From NCBI GenBank assembly GCA_947496865.1, contig CANMEE010000001.1, forward strand, positions 1,293,501-1,357,500: DNA of 64,000 bases, in the 5' to 3' direction. Made by a program: the position numbers and the translations under genes. The notes beneath the pieces were generated by a model that searched no databases, was not told the origin of the DNA, and saw only the letters and a program-made list of their open reading frames with translations. Origin of the DNA: an uncultured Sphingomonadaceae bacterium. GTDB lineage: Bacteria > Pseudomonadota > Alphaproteobacteria > Sphingomonadales > Sphingomonadaceae. The first letter of the stretch is position 1, and each line of letters begins with the position of its first letter. This document shows positions 16,862 to 26,939 of this stretch, piece after piece.

Positions 16862-17883
16862 CTGAAGACCGCCTCCAATCCCCCGAACGCAAAGTCGAAG
16901 ATATCGACGCCGCGCTGCGCCCCAAATCGCTCGACGAATTTATCGGGCAGGAAGCGGCGCGTGGAAATCTGCGGGTCTTTATCGAAGCCGCCAAAAGCCG
17001 TAGCGAAGCGCTTGACCATGTGTTGTTCTTTGGCCCACCGGGGCTGGGCAAAACCACGCTGGCGCAGATTATTGCCCGCGAACTGGGCGTCGGCTTTCGC
17101 GCCACATCCGGGCCGGTCATTGCCAAATCCGGGGACCTCGCCGCGCTGCTGACGAACCTTGAGGAAGGCGATGTTCTGTTTATCGACGAGATTCACAGGC
17201 TCAATCCGGTGGTTGAGGAAGTGCTCTATCCGGCGATGGAAGACCGCGCGCTTGATCTGATCATTGGCGAAGGCCCCTCGGCGCGCAGCGTGCGGATTGA
17301 TCTGCCGCAATTCACCCTCATCGGGGCGACGACGCGGCAAGGGCTGCTCACCACGCCGCTGCGGGATCGGTTCGGCATTCCGGTGCGGCTCAATTTCTAC
17401 AGCGTCGAGGAACTGGAAAAAGTCGTCCACCGCGCCGCCAAATTGCTGGATCTGGGTATCGCACCCGATGGCGCCACCGAGGTTGCGCGCCGCGCGCGCG
17501 GAACCCCGCGTATCGCTGGCCGCCTGCTGCGCCGGGTACGCGATTTCGCCAATGTCGCTGGCACTGCGATGGTGGATCAGAAAACCGCCGACGCGTCACT
17601 CACCCGGTTGGAGGTCGACAGCATCGGCCTTGACGCCATGGATCGCCGCTATCTGCATATGATTGCCGATATTTACAAAGGTGGGCCGGTTGGTGTGGAA
17701 ACGCTCGCCGCCGGTCTATCGGAACCGCGCGATACGATTGAGGAAGTCATCGAGCCCTATCTCATCCAACTCGGTCTAGTGGCGAGAACGGCACGCGGCC
17801 GCGCACTGAATGATCGTGGTTGGCAGCATCTGGGATTGAAACCGCCAGCTGGTAAGGAAGTCGACGGGCAGCTGTTTGATTGA
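16858..17883 (+). CDS. ruvB: Holliday junction branch migration DNA helicase RuvB
   Basis: A 341-residue AAA+ ATPase. Visible motifs: the Walker A box [17 protein letters not shown] (about residue 55-70), Walker [13 protein letters not shown], sensor 1 [21 protein letters not shown] with the arginine finger region, sensor 2 [18 protein letters not shown], and the C-terminal winged helix ([21 protein letters not shown]). It drives branch migration as a hexamer on RuvA. The N-terminal peptide [18 protein letters not shown] is typical. The ATG overlaps the stop of the inserted gene. Confidence 0.95.
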   Translation: MTEDRLQSPERKVEDIDAALRPKSLDEFIGQEAARGNLRVFIEAAKSRSEALDHVLFFGPPGLGKTTLAQIIARELGVGFRATSGPVIAKSGDLAALLTNLEEGDVLFIDEIHRLNPVVEEVLYPAMEDRALDLIIGEGPSARSVRIDLPQFTLIGATTRQGLLTTPLRDRFGIPVRLNFYSVEELEKVVHRAAKLLDLGIAPDGATEVARRARGTPRIAGRLLRRVRDFANVAGTAMVDQKTADASLTRLEVDSIGLDAMDRRYLHMIADIYKGGPVGVETLAAGLSEPRDTIEEVIEPYLIQLGLVARTARGRALNDRGWQHLGLKPPAGKEVDGQLFD

Positions 17884-17913
17884 CTCAATCCTCTCCCCTT
17901 GAGGGAGAGGATT

Positions 17914-19377
17914 CTAGGCCGCTTCAATTTGCTCCGCCGACGCCCATGTTGCATGGGTGCCGCTGCAAATGCGGTGGGGCAGGATGATCGTGCAGACCGG
18001 GCCAGCGGAAATATTCTGCGCATCGACGATGATACACTCGCTGCGATCCTGTTTCATATCGGTGATGAAACTGATGAGATATCCATCATCTTCTGCGGTC
18101 TGGTTCTTGCGCGGAATAAAGGGCGCTTCTGACCCGAAGCGTTGTTCGCCAAAGGACAAATGCTCCGCAGTGCCCGCTTCCAGATCATGTTTGACCATGC
18201 CGTTGAACAGAAACCATCCCGGTTCACCGGTCACGCTATACACATAGCGATGTTTTTCACCGGCAATGCGCTGGTTGATCATGCCAAATTCGACAGGATA
18301 CTCATCAAATAGGGTTTCCTCGCGCGTTTCGCCCGTGGCCAGATTGAATCGCCAGCGGTGCAGCTCGGGCTGGAAGCTGTGCAGGTCGATGCTCGCCCCC
18401 ATGCTTTCAAAACCGGCAGGAAAATCTTTCAGCGGCTGCGGCACCGGTTGGTTCTGGAAATAACCATCCATGATCAGCTCGTCGCCTTCTTCATAGGCGT
18501 TCAAAAAGTGTAGAACAAAAGTCGGCGTGGCTTCAAACCAGCGTATATCCTCTGGCTGACCCATGCGCGGGACCACGGCAAAGCGCGACGGCATGTCGGG
18601 GTGATATTGCGGCACATGGAAGTTTTGCGGCAATAATTCTTCGCGCCAGAATAAAGGAAAATCATTCAGGATCGAATAGTTTTTCGAAAAGGCCATGTCA
18701 TGTGGCAGGCGTGGTCCGGGCAGTTCGACGGGGATGAAATGCTTGAGCTGGTTGTCCGCACCGACCACGCCATAATGCATATATGGCGCTTTTTTGGAAT
18801 AGTTGAAGAACAATAATTCGCCGGTCGCTTCATCGGTTTTGGCATGGGCGGAAATGCCCTCGTCCGGTACCCAGCTTTCGGTGCCGATCGTGGCGCCGGT
18901 TGCCGGATCAATCCGGTACCCTTCACCACATTGCCAAAAGGTCGACAATATCTGTCCGGCATGGACAATAACATCTGTTGATGCGCTGTCTTTTACGCCA
19001 CCATGAGCACCCCAACCGGGGCGCTTGGAATCTGCTGGATTTCCCATGATACCGGCCCATAGTGGCCCGGCTGCTTCGGCCTCTGCCTCAAAGCCTTCTG
19101 TGCGGACAAAGCGATTGCGATAAGCCGCCTTGCCGCCTGAAATCCGCATCATGTGCAGCATCGCGTCACCGTCAAAGGGGTGATAGCGGCCAATGCTATC
19201 ATGCACCGGATTTTCGGTATTGCGGACGTAAATGCCGTCTATGTCATCGGGAATGATACCAATGACTTTCATGTCATCGGCATCATATTCGTCAAAATTG
19301 GGCGTCCATGCGCCGTTGCGATAAGGGTGATCATTCTCCCCCAGCGTAGCGGCGACACGGTTTACCAATTTCGACAT
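17914..19377 (-). CDS. Carotenoid oxygenase (RPE65/CCD family)
   Basis: The 487-residue protein is a seven-bladed propeller non-heme iron dioxygenase. Family signatures include YRNRFVRTEGF, the first iron His region ISAHAKTDEATGELLFFNYS, the second in RLPHDMAFSKNYSILNDFPLFW, a third in PTFVLHFLNAYEEGDELIMDG, and the C-terminal His in SGTHATW. It cleaves a double bond of a carotenoid, apocarotenoid or stilbene-like phenylpropanoid with O2. Substrate is undetermined; related sphingomonad enzymes include lignostilbene dioxygenases. Four bases separate its start from the dapD stop, so it is likely at the end of a dapD operon. Confidence 0.9.
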   Translation of the reverse strand: MSKLVNRVAATLGENDHPYRNGAWTPNFDEYDADDMKVIGIIPDDIDGIYVRNTENPVHDSIGRYHPFDGDAMLHMMRISGGKAAYRNRFVRTEGFEAEAEAAGPLWAGIMGNPADSKRPGWGAHGGVKDSASTDVIVHAGQILSTFWQCGEGYRIDPATGATIGTESWVPDEGISAHAKTDEATGELLFFNYSKKAPYMHYGVVGADNQLKHFIPVELPGPRLPHDMAFSKNYSILNDFPLFWREELLPQNFHVPQYHPDMPSRFAVVPRMGQPEDIRWFEATPTFVLHFLNAYEEGDELIMDGYFQNQPVPQPLKDFPAGFESMGASIDLHSFQPELHRWRFNLATGETREETLFDEYPVEFGMINQRIAGEKHRYVYSVTGEPGWFLFNGMVKHDLEAGTAEHLSFGEQRFGSEAPFIPRKNQTAEDDGYLISFITDMKQDRSECIIVDAQNISAGPVCTIILPHRICSGTHATWASAEQIEAA

Positions 19378-19381
19378 GGCT

Positions 19382-20218
19382 TCAATCCCTCAGCAGCTCG
19401 TTAATCCCGGTTTTGGAACGCGTCTGCGCATCCACGGTTTTAACGATCACAGCACAATAGAGCGATGGGCCGGGCACGCCGTCTATATTGGCTTTTGGTG
19501 GAGTCGCGCCGGGCACGACCACGGCATAAGGCGGCACTTCGCCAATATAGACCTTGCCGGTTACCCGGTCGATTATCTTGGTGGATGCTCCGAGGTAAAC
19601 ACCCATGGATAGCACCGCGCCTTCGCCGACACGGACACCCTCGGCGACTTCGCTGCGCGCGCCGATAAATGCGCCGTCTTCGATGATCACGGGTCCGGCC
19701 TGCAACGGTTCAAGCACGCCGCCAATGCCGGCGCCGCCGGAAATATGCACATTCTTGCCAATTTGCGCGCAGCTGCCGACGGTGGCCCAAGTATCAATCA
19801 TCGCGCCTTCGTCGACGAAAGCGCCGATATTCACAAAGCTTGGCATTAAAACAGCGTTCCGCCCGATATGCGAACCATGGCGAACGACCGCGCCCGGGAC
19901 GGCCCGGAAACCGGCTTCGCGAAAACGGTTCTCGCCCCAGTCGGCAAATTTGCTGGGCACCTTGTCCCAATAGTTTGCGCCGCCGGGGCCTTCAATGACC
20001 TGATTGTCGTTAAGCCGGAACGAGAGCAGCACTGCTTTTTTCAACCATTGGTTTACAATCCATTTGTCACCTTGTTTTTCGGCGACACGGGCGCTGCCAT
20101 CGTCGAGGCTCGCGAGCGCCGCGTTGACCGCATCGCGTTCCGGTCCCTGACTGGTGATGCTCAGCGATTCCCGTTTTTCCCAGGCGGCTTCGATGGCGTT
20201 CATCAATTGCTTAGTCAT
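19382..20218 (-). CDS. dapD: 2,3,4,5-tetrahydropyridine-2,6-dicarboxylate N-succinyltransferase
   Basis: A 278-residue left-handed beta-helix acyltransferase. Evidence includes [20 protein letters not shown], then [20 protein letters not shown], the hexapeptide-repeat run around residues 110-230, and [21 protein letters not shown] followed by VVVPG. It transfers succinyl from succinyl-CoA to tetrahydrodipicolinate in the succinylase branch of lysine and meso-DAP synthesis. It lies between a pyrimidine nucleotidase gene (34 bases upstream) and a carotenoid oxygenase gene. Pairing of dapD with the nucleotidase is usual in alphaproteobacteria. Confidence 0.95.
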   Translation of the reverse strand: MTKQLMNAIEAAWEKRESLSITSQGPERDAVNAALASLDDGSARVAEKQGDKWIVNQWLKKAVLLSFRLNDNQVIEGPGGANYWDKVPSKFADWGENRFREAGFRAVPGAVVRHGSHIGRNAVLMPSFVNIGAFVDEGAMIDTWATVGSCAQIGKNVHISGGAGIGGVLEPLQAGPVIIEDGAFIGARSEVAEGVRVGEGAVLSMGVYLGASTKIIDRVTGKVYIGEVPPYAVVVPGATPPKANIDGVPGPSLYCAVIVKTVDAQTRSKTGINELLRD

Positions 20219-20252
20219 TGCAGTGCGTGTTCCTTGTCCAAGATAAGTCTAA

Positions 20253-20909
20253 TTACAGGCTGGTGACCCAGTTTTCCAGATTGTCAATTTCATGATCGAT
20301 ATAGTCCGGTTCGTGATCGCGCGCGCCCCACTCCGAACCGGTATTGACCCAGATGGTCGTCATGCCCAAATCTTTCGCAGGACGCAAATTGCGCGCCATA
20401 TCTTCGACAAATAAAGAGCGTCTTGGGTCAATTCCAGTGGTATTGATCAGGCTGTGATAGGCCGCTTTTTCAGGTTTCGGGATCAGGTCAGTGGCGACAA
20501 CGTCATGGATCTGGTCAAACAAGCCACCAAGACCGCGCCCTTCCAAAACCCGTTCCGCATAAGGCCGATCGCCATTGGTAAACACCAGTTTTTCGCCGGG
20601 TAGCGCAGCAATGGCGCTGTGCAAATCCGGGGCATGGGACAGGCGGCTCATGTCGATGTCGTGAACATAATTTAAAAAGTCCTGCGGATCGGTGTCATGA
20701 TGATGCATGAGCCCGGCCAAAGTCGTGCCGTGATCGTGGAAATAGTCTTTCTGCACCTTGCGCGCTTCGGCCGGATCACAGTCCAGCGCGCGTGCAATAT
20801 ATTCACCCATTTTAATATCGATAAGTGAGAAAAGATCACATTCCGCTGGATAAAGCACGTTATCCAAGTCAAATATCCAGTGATCGATATGGGAAAATTC
20901 CGGTGGCAT
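20253..20909 (-). CDS. Pyrimidine 5'-nucleotidase (HAD superfamily, SDT1-like)
   Basis: The 218-residue HAD hydrolase shows motif I WIFDLDNVLYPAECDLF (Asp nucleophile and Asp acid), motif II KLVFTNGDRPYAERVL, motif III Lys in LIPKPEKAAY, and motif IV SLFVEDMARNLRPAKDLGM. The segment MHHHDTDPQDFLNYVHDID is typical of the SDT1/PHM8-like pyrimidine nucleotidase group. It should remove phosphate from UMP or CMP-type nucleotides. ATG at 20909 is chosen over a GTG two codons upstream. First gene of the presumptive nucleotidase-dapD-carotenoid oxygenase operon. Confidence 0.85.
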   Translation of the reverse strand: MPPEFSHIDHWIFDLDNVLYPAECDLFSLIDIKMGEYIARALDCDPAEARKVQKDYFHDHGTTLAGLMHHHDTDPQDFLNYVHDIDMSRLSHAPDLHSAIAALPGEKLVFTNGDRPYAERVLEGRGLGGLFDQIHDVVATDLIPKPEKAAYHSLINTTGIDPRRSLFVEDMARNLRPAKDLGMTTIWVNTGSEWGARDHEPDYIDHEIDNLENWVTSL

Positions 20910-21018
20910 GCGCACAGCGCCTAATCATTCCGCCCCGTTCGGGCAAGCGCTGATCGATGTTAAGCTGTCGGTAACGCTGTTTATATATAGCTTCCGGCAG
21001 TGGGGAAGACAGGGTAAT

Positions 21019-23361
21019 ATGATAAAATATCGCGTAAGCCGGACACAATATTTGGGCGCAGCATTGGCGCCAATGATCCTATTATCCGCTTGTGGCGGCG
21101 GCGGATCGCGCCCAGCGCCGACCCCAACGCCTCCAGCGACGGCGCCTACGCCGACACCCACGCCGTCTCCGACGCCTACTCCCGCACCGACACCCACCCC
21201 GACCCCGCCGGCGACCAATTTTGACACGGCCGAGTTCCGCGGATCCGATGGACCGTCACAACATGGGGCCCTGACCGCGTATAATGCCGGCGCGACCGGC
21301 GATGGCGTGATATTGGGTGTGATTGACAGCGGCTTGAACGCGAGCAGTGATGAATTTGTCGGCCGCATCCATCCTGACAGCGCCGATTTTGCAGGTACGC
21401 GCGGGATTGGCGATGAAGGCGGCCATGGCTCTGCCGTGACATCCGTCGCGGCGGGCAGCAGAAATGGCAACGCGACCCATGGCATGGCGTTTGACACCGA
21501 CATATTGGTCCTGCGGACCGACAGCCCGGGAAGCTGCGCAATGGATGATCCTGATGATCCCGATGATGACGGATGCAGTCATGGCAGCGGTGCGATTGCC
21601 TCGGCCATTAATCAAGCGCGCGTCAGCGGCGCTCGGGTCGTCAATATATCTTTGGGCGGACCCGATATTTCAAACACTGTCCGCAGTGCGGTGGCCAATG
21701 CTGCTGCCGCGGGCGTGGTGGTCGTCGTTTCGGCCGGCAATGATGGGGCCGCGACACCCGATGGTTTTGCGGCGGGTATTGCGGACAATGGCAACGGCCA
21801 TGTCATCATTGCAGGATCTGTCGGTGCCAGTGAAAATATCTCATCCTTCAGCAACCGGGCGGGCAGTCAATCGGCCAATTTCCTCACAGCATTGGGTGAG
21901 CGCGTGCGCGCGGATGATAATGATGACACCGCTTTCCTTTGGAGCGGGACATCGTTTTCTGCGCCACAAATTTCCGGAGCCGTGGCTCTGTTGGCGCAAG
22001 CCTTTCCCAATTTGACCGGCGCACAGATTGTCGATCTGCTTTTCACCAGCGCGCGCGATGCCGGAGACGCTGGAACGGATGCCGTTTATGGACGCGGCGT
22101 GCTCGACATTGCTGCGGCGTTCCAACCGCAAGGACAAAGCTCTTTGGCGGGCAGCCAGGTGGCGGTCGATCTGACCGCCTCTGGTGGACAGACATCGGCG
22201 GCCATGGGTGATGCTGCGCTGCAGGGGCAAAATGTCGGCGCGGTGATATTGGACGGTTTCGACCGCGCCTTTGCGCTAAACCTCGCGCATGACCTGAAGG
22301 TCGCTGTGCCGGAGTATAAATTGACCGGCGCGCTGAGCGGGGATCGTCGCAATATGGTGGCATCGAGCGCCGGCGTACAAATAGCGGTGAATATCGGGCG
22401 CAATCCCGTCGGCTTGGTCGGCCGGGATAATCTGACGCTCTCGGACAGCAATGCCGGCAAAGCGCGGATGCTGGCGGCCTCAGTGATGACACAGATCTCG
22501 CCCCAGATGAAAGTGGCCTTCGGTTTCCAGAAGAACGCCAGCGGACTGGTCGCGCAGATGCAGGACGCAAGCGCGCCTGCCTTTCTGGTCGCACCAACAC
22601 CAAACAGCGAGCGCGGCTTTACCGGACAGGTGAAAAGCGCCCTCGCAATGCGCCGTGAGATTGCTGGTTTTGGTTTTACGGCAAGCGCTGAAAGCGGTGC
22701 GGCACGCGTGGATTCAGATGAGAGCAGAATCGATGATCTGGCGGGATTGGATCGGCAACGCTATCGCTTTAGCGGCTTCGGCTTGGCGCTTGATCGCCGG
22801 GTTGGCGGGGCATCGCTTAGCATTGCCGCCAATTGGCTGGGCGAAGGCGACACGATATTGGGTTCGCGTTTTGTCGACACAATTGGTGCGCGTGGAGCCC
22901 AAAGCTGGTTTGTCGACGGCCGGGCAGGCTTTGATATCGGCAGCGGATGGCGCGCCGGGGCAAGTTGGCGTCAGGGTTGGACGCAAGTGGACAGTGCCAG
23001 CCTAGTAACCGGCGGGACGCTAAAAACATCAAGCTTTGCCGCTGACATCAGCAAAGCCGCGTTATTCGGTCGGTCCGACCAAATCGCATTCCGGTTCGCG
23101 CAGCCATTGCGCGTGTCATCGGGCGGACTGAACCTCAATCTGCCGGTCGGTTATAGCTATGAAACCTTGCAAACCGAATTTGGCCAGCGGACGTTGAATC
23201 TCGCTCCGGAAGGCCGGGAGCTGGTGAGCGAACTGGCTTATGCAACACCCTTATGGGGCGGGTATCTCAACACCAATTTTTTCTGGCGGCAGGAGCCGGG
23301 ACATTTTGAGGCGCTTAATGACGATTTCGGCGGGGCCGTGCGGTTTCAGCTGAAGTTTTGA
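21019..23361 (+). CDS. S8 subtilase autotransporter lipoprotein (NalP-like)
   Basis: A 780-residue exported protease. The lipobox is at MILLSAC (Cys 25), then GGGG and a Pro-Thr repeat linker (about residues 33-65). The subtilase domain has Asp 103 in GVIDSGLN, His in GGHGSAVTSVAAG, Asn in VVVSAGNDG and Ser in WSGTSFSAPQISGAVA. After about residue 400 the sequence becomes beta-rich and ends AVRFQLKF, with the terminal Phe of outer-membrane barrels. The expected path is lipidation, barrel insertion and surface display of the protease. Neisserial NalP shares this lipidated S8 autotransporter design. Start ATG 21019 follows AGGGTAAT. The N-terminal part of the longer frame overlaps the divergent nucleotidase gene and is rejected. 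Confidence 0.85.
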   Translation: MIKYRVSRTQYLGAALAPMILLSACGGGGSRPAPTPTPPATAPTPTPTPSPTPTPAPTPTPTPPATNFDTAEFRGSDGPSQHGALTAYNAGATGDGVILGVIDSGLNASSDEFVGRIHPDSADFAGTRGIGDEGGHGSAVTSVAAGSRNGNATHGMAFDTDILVLRTDSPGSCAMDDPDDPDDDGCSHGSGAIASAINQARVSGARVVNISLGGPDISNTVRSAVANAAAAGVVVVVSAGNDGAATPDGFAAGIADNGNGHVIIAGSVGASENISSFSNRAGSQSANFLTALGERVRADDNDDTAFLWSGTSFSAPQISGAVALLAQAFPNLTGAQIVDLLFTSARDAGDAGTDAVYGRGVLDIAAAFQPQGQSSLAGSQVAVDLTASGGQTSAAMGDAALQGQNVGAVILDGFDRAFALNLAHDLKVAVPEYKLTGALSGDRRNMVASSAGVQIAVNIGRNPVGLVGRDNLTLSDSNAGKARMLAASVMTQISPQMKVAFGFQKNASGLVAQMQDASAPAFLVAPTPNSERGFTGQVKSALAMRREIAGFGFTASAESGAARVDSDESRIDDLAGLDRQRYRFSGFGLALDRRVGGASLSIAANWLGEGDTILGSRFVDTIGARGAQSWFVDGRAGFDIGSGWRAGASWRQGWTQVDSASLVTGGTLKTSSFAADISKAALFGRSDQIAFRFAQPLRVSSGGLNLNLPVGYSYETLQTEFGQRTLNLAPEGRELVSELAYATPLWGGYLNTNFFWRQEPGHFEALNDDFGGAVRFQLKF

Positions 23362-23372
23362 GGGAGTCTTTG

Positions 23373-23608
23373 TTAGACCTCAAGCGCCGGGCGCGGGCAT
23401 CCGCCCGCTTGGCTACGCGCCATAAGGCGCGGCGGCCGGTCGGCCTTGCCTCACTACGCTCGGACGATGCTCTCTAGGCTGGGATATCCATTCAAACCTC
23501 AAGGTCGCGCTGAACCGACGCGAAGCGGAGGCAAGCGCGACTGCGCGCCCGAGCTTATGCGAGGAAAGCCAAGCGGGCGGATGCCCGCGCCCGGCGCTTG
23601 AGGTCTAA
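23373..23608. repeat. Inverted-repeat element, copy 1 (perfect 42-bp terminal inverted repeats)
   Basis: The 236-bp element has identical 42-base inverted ends (23373-23414 and 23567-23608), beginning TTAGACCTCAAGCGCCGGGC. Inside them the arms continue to pair imperfectly (around GCCTTGCCTC against GAGGCAAGC), so the whole can fold into a long hairpin. It fills the gap between the autotransporter and dxs genes. A second copy lies at 26175-26384. It carries no gene, so it resembles a non-autonomous MITE-like or large REP element. Confidence 0.85.
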
Positions 23609-23613
23609 ATAAA

Positions 23614-25542
23614 TTAAGCCCGCGCGCCAGTTTCCTCGACACCCGTGCTGTTATGACGCAGCGCTTTGAGAACGGTATCGACTATTCCATCGGCATCCAG
23701 ACCCGCTTCGGCATATTGCACATCGGGTTTATTCTGGTCTTGAAATATATCTGGCAAGCGCATCGTACGGATTTTCAAACCCGCATCGGTTAGACCGGTA
23801 TCAGATGCAAATGTCAGGACATGTGCGCCAAGACCGCCGACCGCGGCTTCTTCAACCGTTACGGCGACTTCATGGGTGGTCAGTAATTTGCGGATCAGCT
23901 CTTCGTCCAGCGGCTTGGCAAAGCGCAAATCCGCAACGGTCGTACTCAGGCCTTTGGCATCGAGGCGGTCAGCCGCTTTCAACGCTTCGCTCAATCGCGC
24001 GCCGAGTGAGAGGATCGCTACCTTGCTGCCTTCGCGCACGATACGGCCTTTTCCGATTTCGAGCTTTTCGAGCGTTTCAGGAATTTCGACGCCAGTGCCA
24101 TTGCCGCGTGGATAGCGGAAGGCGATGGGGCCGTCGTCATATTGCGCCGCAGTATAAGTCATATGCGCCAATTCTGCTTCATCAGCAGCAGCCATCACCA
24201 CCATATTCGGTAGCGTCGCAAGATAGGTGACATCGAACGACCCAGCATGGGTGCTGCCGTCCGCGCCGACAAGGCCCGCCCGGTCAATCGCAAAGCGCAC
24301 CGGCAGATTCTGAATCGCGACATCATGCACGACCTGGTCATAGGCGCGTTGCAGGAAGGTAGAATAGATGGCGGCAAAGGGACGCATGCCTTGGGCAGCC
24401 AGACCGGCGGCAAAGGTTACGCCATGCTGTTCGGCAATGCCCACATCAAAGGCGCGATCGGGATGGGTTTGCGCAAATTTATCAACGCCAGTGCCCGATG
24501 GCATTGCGGCCGTAATAGCACAAATGCGCGGATCGGTATCAGCAAGCTTTGCCAGGGTTTCGCCAAAGACGTTCTGGTAGGCCGGCGGTCCGCCGCCTGG
24601 CCCCTTGTCCTGTTTGCCGGACACCACATCAAATTTGGCGACGCCATGATATTTGTCAGCGGCTTCCTCGGCAAACTTATAGCCTTTGCCCTTTTCGGTA
24701 ACGCAGTGGATGAGCACGGGCCCCTCGGCATTATCGCGGACATTTTCTAAAACCGGGATTAGTTGATCCATATTATGGCCATCAATGGGACCGACATAGT
24801 AAAATCCCAGTTCTTCAAATAGCGTGCCGCCCATCGCCATGCCACGGGCATATTCTTCAGCCTTGGCCGTGGCTTTGTGCACCCGGCGAGAGAGCTTCGC
24901 GGTGACTTTGCTGGCAAATTTACGAATACCGAGATATTCGCTCGAAGAGACGAGCCGTGCCAGATAGGCCGACAATCCACCCACCGGTGGCGCGATCGAC
25001 ATATCATTGTCGTTGAGAATGACGACCAGCCGATTGCCAGCAGCCTGCGCATTGTTCATCGCCTCATAGGCCATGCCAGCGCTCATTGCGCCATCGCCAA
25101 TTACCGCTATACCGCGCCCTGGTTTGCCAGCCATTTTGCTGGCTACGGCAAAGCCTACCGCTGCGCTTATAGAGGTGGAGCTATGCGCTGCGCCAAAAGG
25201 ATCATATTCGCTTTCGCTGCGCTTTGTGAAGCCGGACAGCCCGCCCCCCTGACGAAGAGTGCGAATTCGGTCGCGACGCCCGGTAATGATTTTATGCGGA
25301 TAGCATTGATGACCGACATCCCAGATCAGGCGATCTTCCGGGGTGTTAAAAACATAATGGATAGCAGCCGTTAACTCGACCACGCCCAGTCCCGCGCCCA
25401 AATGGCCGCCAGTGACAGAAACAGTATCGATTACTTCGGCGCGCAATTCATCGGCAAATTGCCGCAATTGTTCCGGTTTTAATTTTCTCAGATCCGCTGG
25501 AAGCGATACTGTATCCAGAAGCGGCGTGTTTGGACCTGGCAT
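23614..25542 (-). CDS. dxs: 1-deoxy-D-xylulose-5-phosphate synthase
   Basis: A 642-residue thiamine-diphosphate enzyme. The pyrophosphate-binding motif is [18 protein letters not shown] with Mg-binding residues continuing to [26 protein letters not shown] and [17 protein letters not shown] contain further active-site residues. The second Pyr domain has the conserved Glu in [16 protein letters not shown], and a transketolase C-terminal domain ends the protein. It condenses pyruvate and glyceraldehyde-3-phosphate in the MEP isoprenoid pathway, which feeds carotenoids and quinones. The stop codon lies six bases from the inverted-repeat element; no operon partner is evident upstream. Confidence 0.95.
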   Translation of the reverse strand: MPGPNTPLLDTVSLPADLRKLKPEQLRQFADELRAEVIDTVSVTGGHLGAGLGVVELTAAIHYVFNTPEDRLIWDVGHQCYPHKIITGRRDRIRTLRQGGGLSGFTKRSESEYDPFGAAHSSTSISAAVGFAVASKMAGKPGRGIAVIGDGAMSAGMAYEAMNNAQAAGNRLVVILNDNDMSIAPPVGGLSAYLARLVSSSEYLGIRKFASKVTAKLSRRVHKATAKAEEYARGMAMGGTLFEELGFYYVGPIDGHNMDQLIPVLENVRDNAEGPVLIHCVTEKGKGYKFAEEAADKYHGVAKFDVVSGKQDKGPGGGPPAYQNVFGETLAKLADTDPRICAITAAMPSGTGVDKFAQTHPDRAFDVGIAEQHGVTFAAGLAAQGMRPFAAIYSTFLQRAYDQVVHDVAIQNLPVRFAIDRAGLVGADGSTHAGSFDVTYLATLPNMVVMAAADEAELAHMTYTAAQYDDGPIAFRYPRGNGTGVEIPETLEKLEIGKGRIVREGSKVAILSLGARLSEALKAADRLDAKGLSTTVADLRFAKPLDEELIRKLLTTHEVAVTVEEAAVGGLGAHVLTFASDTGLTDAGLKIRTMRLPDIFQDQNKPDVQYAEAGLDADGIVDTVLKALRHNSTGVEETGARA

Positions 25543-25652
25543 ATATACTCCGTGTTTCGTCCCAGCTTTAGCGATACTGGCCGCTAATGTCGAATGTCTA
25601 TCTTTTGCAAAGAGCAGGAAATCTCTGAACAGGGGCTGACGCGAAAATGCGC

Positions 25653-26111
25653 TTAGCTACATTTTTGGCAGACGCCGCGAACCTCGATGACAGGCCGGAT
25701 CGAGCTAAACCCTTGTTCGTGCGCAACGTCGCGCACTTTGGACGATAATGCATCATCGTCAATATGGGTGGCTTCGCCACACGTATCACAGACTAGGAAT
25801 ATGCAATCATGTTCGCAGCCCGGGTGGCTGTTGGCGAGATAGGCATTGGCGCTTTCGACCCGCATCGCGAGGTTTTTGGCCACAAATAGGTCAAGAATAC
25901 GATAGACGCTATTCGGCGCGACCCGCTTGCCGCGCGCGGCGGACACCAGTTCGGCTATATCATAGGCAGAGGCAGGGCGCGAAAAACCAGCCAGCGCGTC
26001 GAAAATTGCTGCGCGCGTATCCGTCCATTTCTCGCCCGCCGCTTCCAGATTATGGCGTGCAGCATCAGCGAGAGACTCGCCGTGATGCTCGTGATGATCA
26101 TGTTTTCCCAT
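25653..26111 (-). CDS. Fur-family regulator, probably Zur-like
   Basis: The 152-residue protein has an His-rich start ([12 protein letters not shown]), a winged-helix region ([20 protein letters not shown], then [15 protein letters not shown] [20 protein letters not shown]), and a metal-binding dimerisation domain with [18 protein letters not shown] and a final CQKCS. Two CxxC pairs would form the structural zinc site. The His-rich N-terminus and the [19 protein letters not shown] reading are closer to Zur than to iron-responsive Fur. Metal specificity is inference. It lies downstream of a MerC-domain gene but separated from it by an inverted-repeat element. Confidence 0.85.
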   Translation of the reverse strand: MGKHDHHEHHGESLADAARHNLEAAGEKWTDTRAAIFDALAGFSRPASAYDIAELVSAARGKRVAPNSVYRILDLFVAKNLAMRVESANAYLANSHPGCEHDCIFLVCDTCGEATHIDDDALSSKVRDVAHEQGFSSIRPVIEVRGVCQKCS

Positions 26112-26174
26112 AGAGATGATTTAGGGGTTTTGGTGGGAGAGGGCAAGGGGAGGGGGGAGGGTGGTGGTTTTTTG

Positions 26175-26384
26175 TTAGACCTCAATCGCCGGGCGGCGAC
26201 ATCCATCGCCTTGGCTACGCGCCATAAGGCGCGGCGGCCGGTCGGCCTTGCCTCCGCTACGCGTCGGTTTGGTGTTAATCTTTAGGTAATCCTCCGAGCG
26301 AAGCGAGGCAAGCGCGACCGCGCGCCCGAGCTTATGCGAGGATAGCCAAGCGGGCGGATGCCCGCGCCCGGCGCCTGAGGTTAA
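26175..26384. repeat. Inverted-repeat element, copy 2 (diverged left arm)
   Basis: A second copy of the 23373-23608 element. The right arm (AGCCAAGCGGGCGGATGCCC onward) is nearly identical, and the interior around the CCATAAGGCGCGGCGG and CGAGCTTATGCGAGG stretches is shared. The left arm has accumulated several changes (CCTCAATCGCCGGGCGGCGA), so its ends pair less well. It sits between the MerC and Fur-family genes. Confidence 0.8.
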
Positions 26385-26389
26385 AAAAA

Positions 26390-26758
26390 CTAATGCGTTG
26401 CGCGGTAATTTAGATCATGACCCAGTGCGAGTATTCCTACTCCAACCATGGTGAACAATATCTCCATGCCGCCATGATCGCCTTGGTGCCCAATGGTAAT
26501 CGCGCCAGCCATAATGCCAAGGCCCAGTCCGCCGATTGCCGCTGGCATGATAAAGCCATGATCCAGCACGCCACGGCCCAATGTGAACAGGCCCAGTGCA
26601 ATGGCTACGCCAATGCCGATCTCATGAACAATTGGATCCAACAATGCCCCTGCCGCTGACGACAAAAGGGCGACAAATACCATGGTTGATATGCAATGGA
26701 CCAGGCACAGGCCAGAGATGAGCACCGCGATGCGGTCCCATATTCCATCCCTGCCCAT
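26390..26758 (-). CDS. MerC domain-containing membrane protein
   Basis: A 122-residue protein with four hydrophobic segments and the MerC-type Cys-x-x-x-Cys pattern in the first (ISGLCLVHCISTMVF, near residue 18). It also has GHQGDHGG and a terminal HDLNYRATH. MerC proteins were named for mercury uptake, but most genomic members sit outside mer operons and probably move or sense other metals. No merR, merA or merT is nearby. ATG 26758 is chosen; a GTG 13 codons upstream is an alternative. The Zur-like gene downstream suggests zinc-related function (inference). Confidence 0.7.
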   Translation of the reverse strand: MGRDGIWDRIAVLISGLCLVHCISTMVFVALLSSAAGALLDPIVHEIGIGVAIALGLFTLGRGVLDHGFIMPAAIGGLGLGIMAGAITIGHQGDHGGMEILFTMVGVGILALGHDLNYRATH

Positions 26759-26939
26759 AAGGCCGTCTTTGTTCCAAAGGTTTGATGTCGTAAACACGAC
26801 TCAGCTATCCATTACGTTTGAGTGTTTCCAAAGATATAGGCTGCAAGGTGTTAAGATACAACATATCATTTTGCGATTGGGTGCAGTTTTCCAGCTGTTT
26901 CTCTTGTCAGTCCGTGATTTTAACATCACATAGCCTGCC

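Noticed and set aside
23373..26384. The dxs-fur segment as a composite transposon
   Set aside because: The flanking elements carry no transposase, dxs and fur are ordinary chromosomal genes with matching composition, and the two copies have different decay.
26390..26758. Mercury-resistance operon at the MerC gene
   Set aside because: No merR, merT, merP or merA is nearby, and MerC-domain proteins are widespread outside mer operons.
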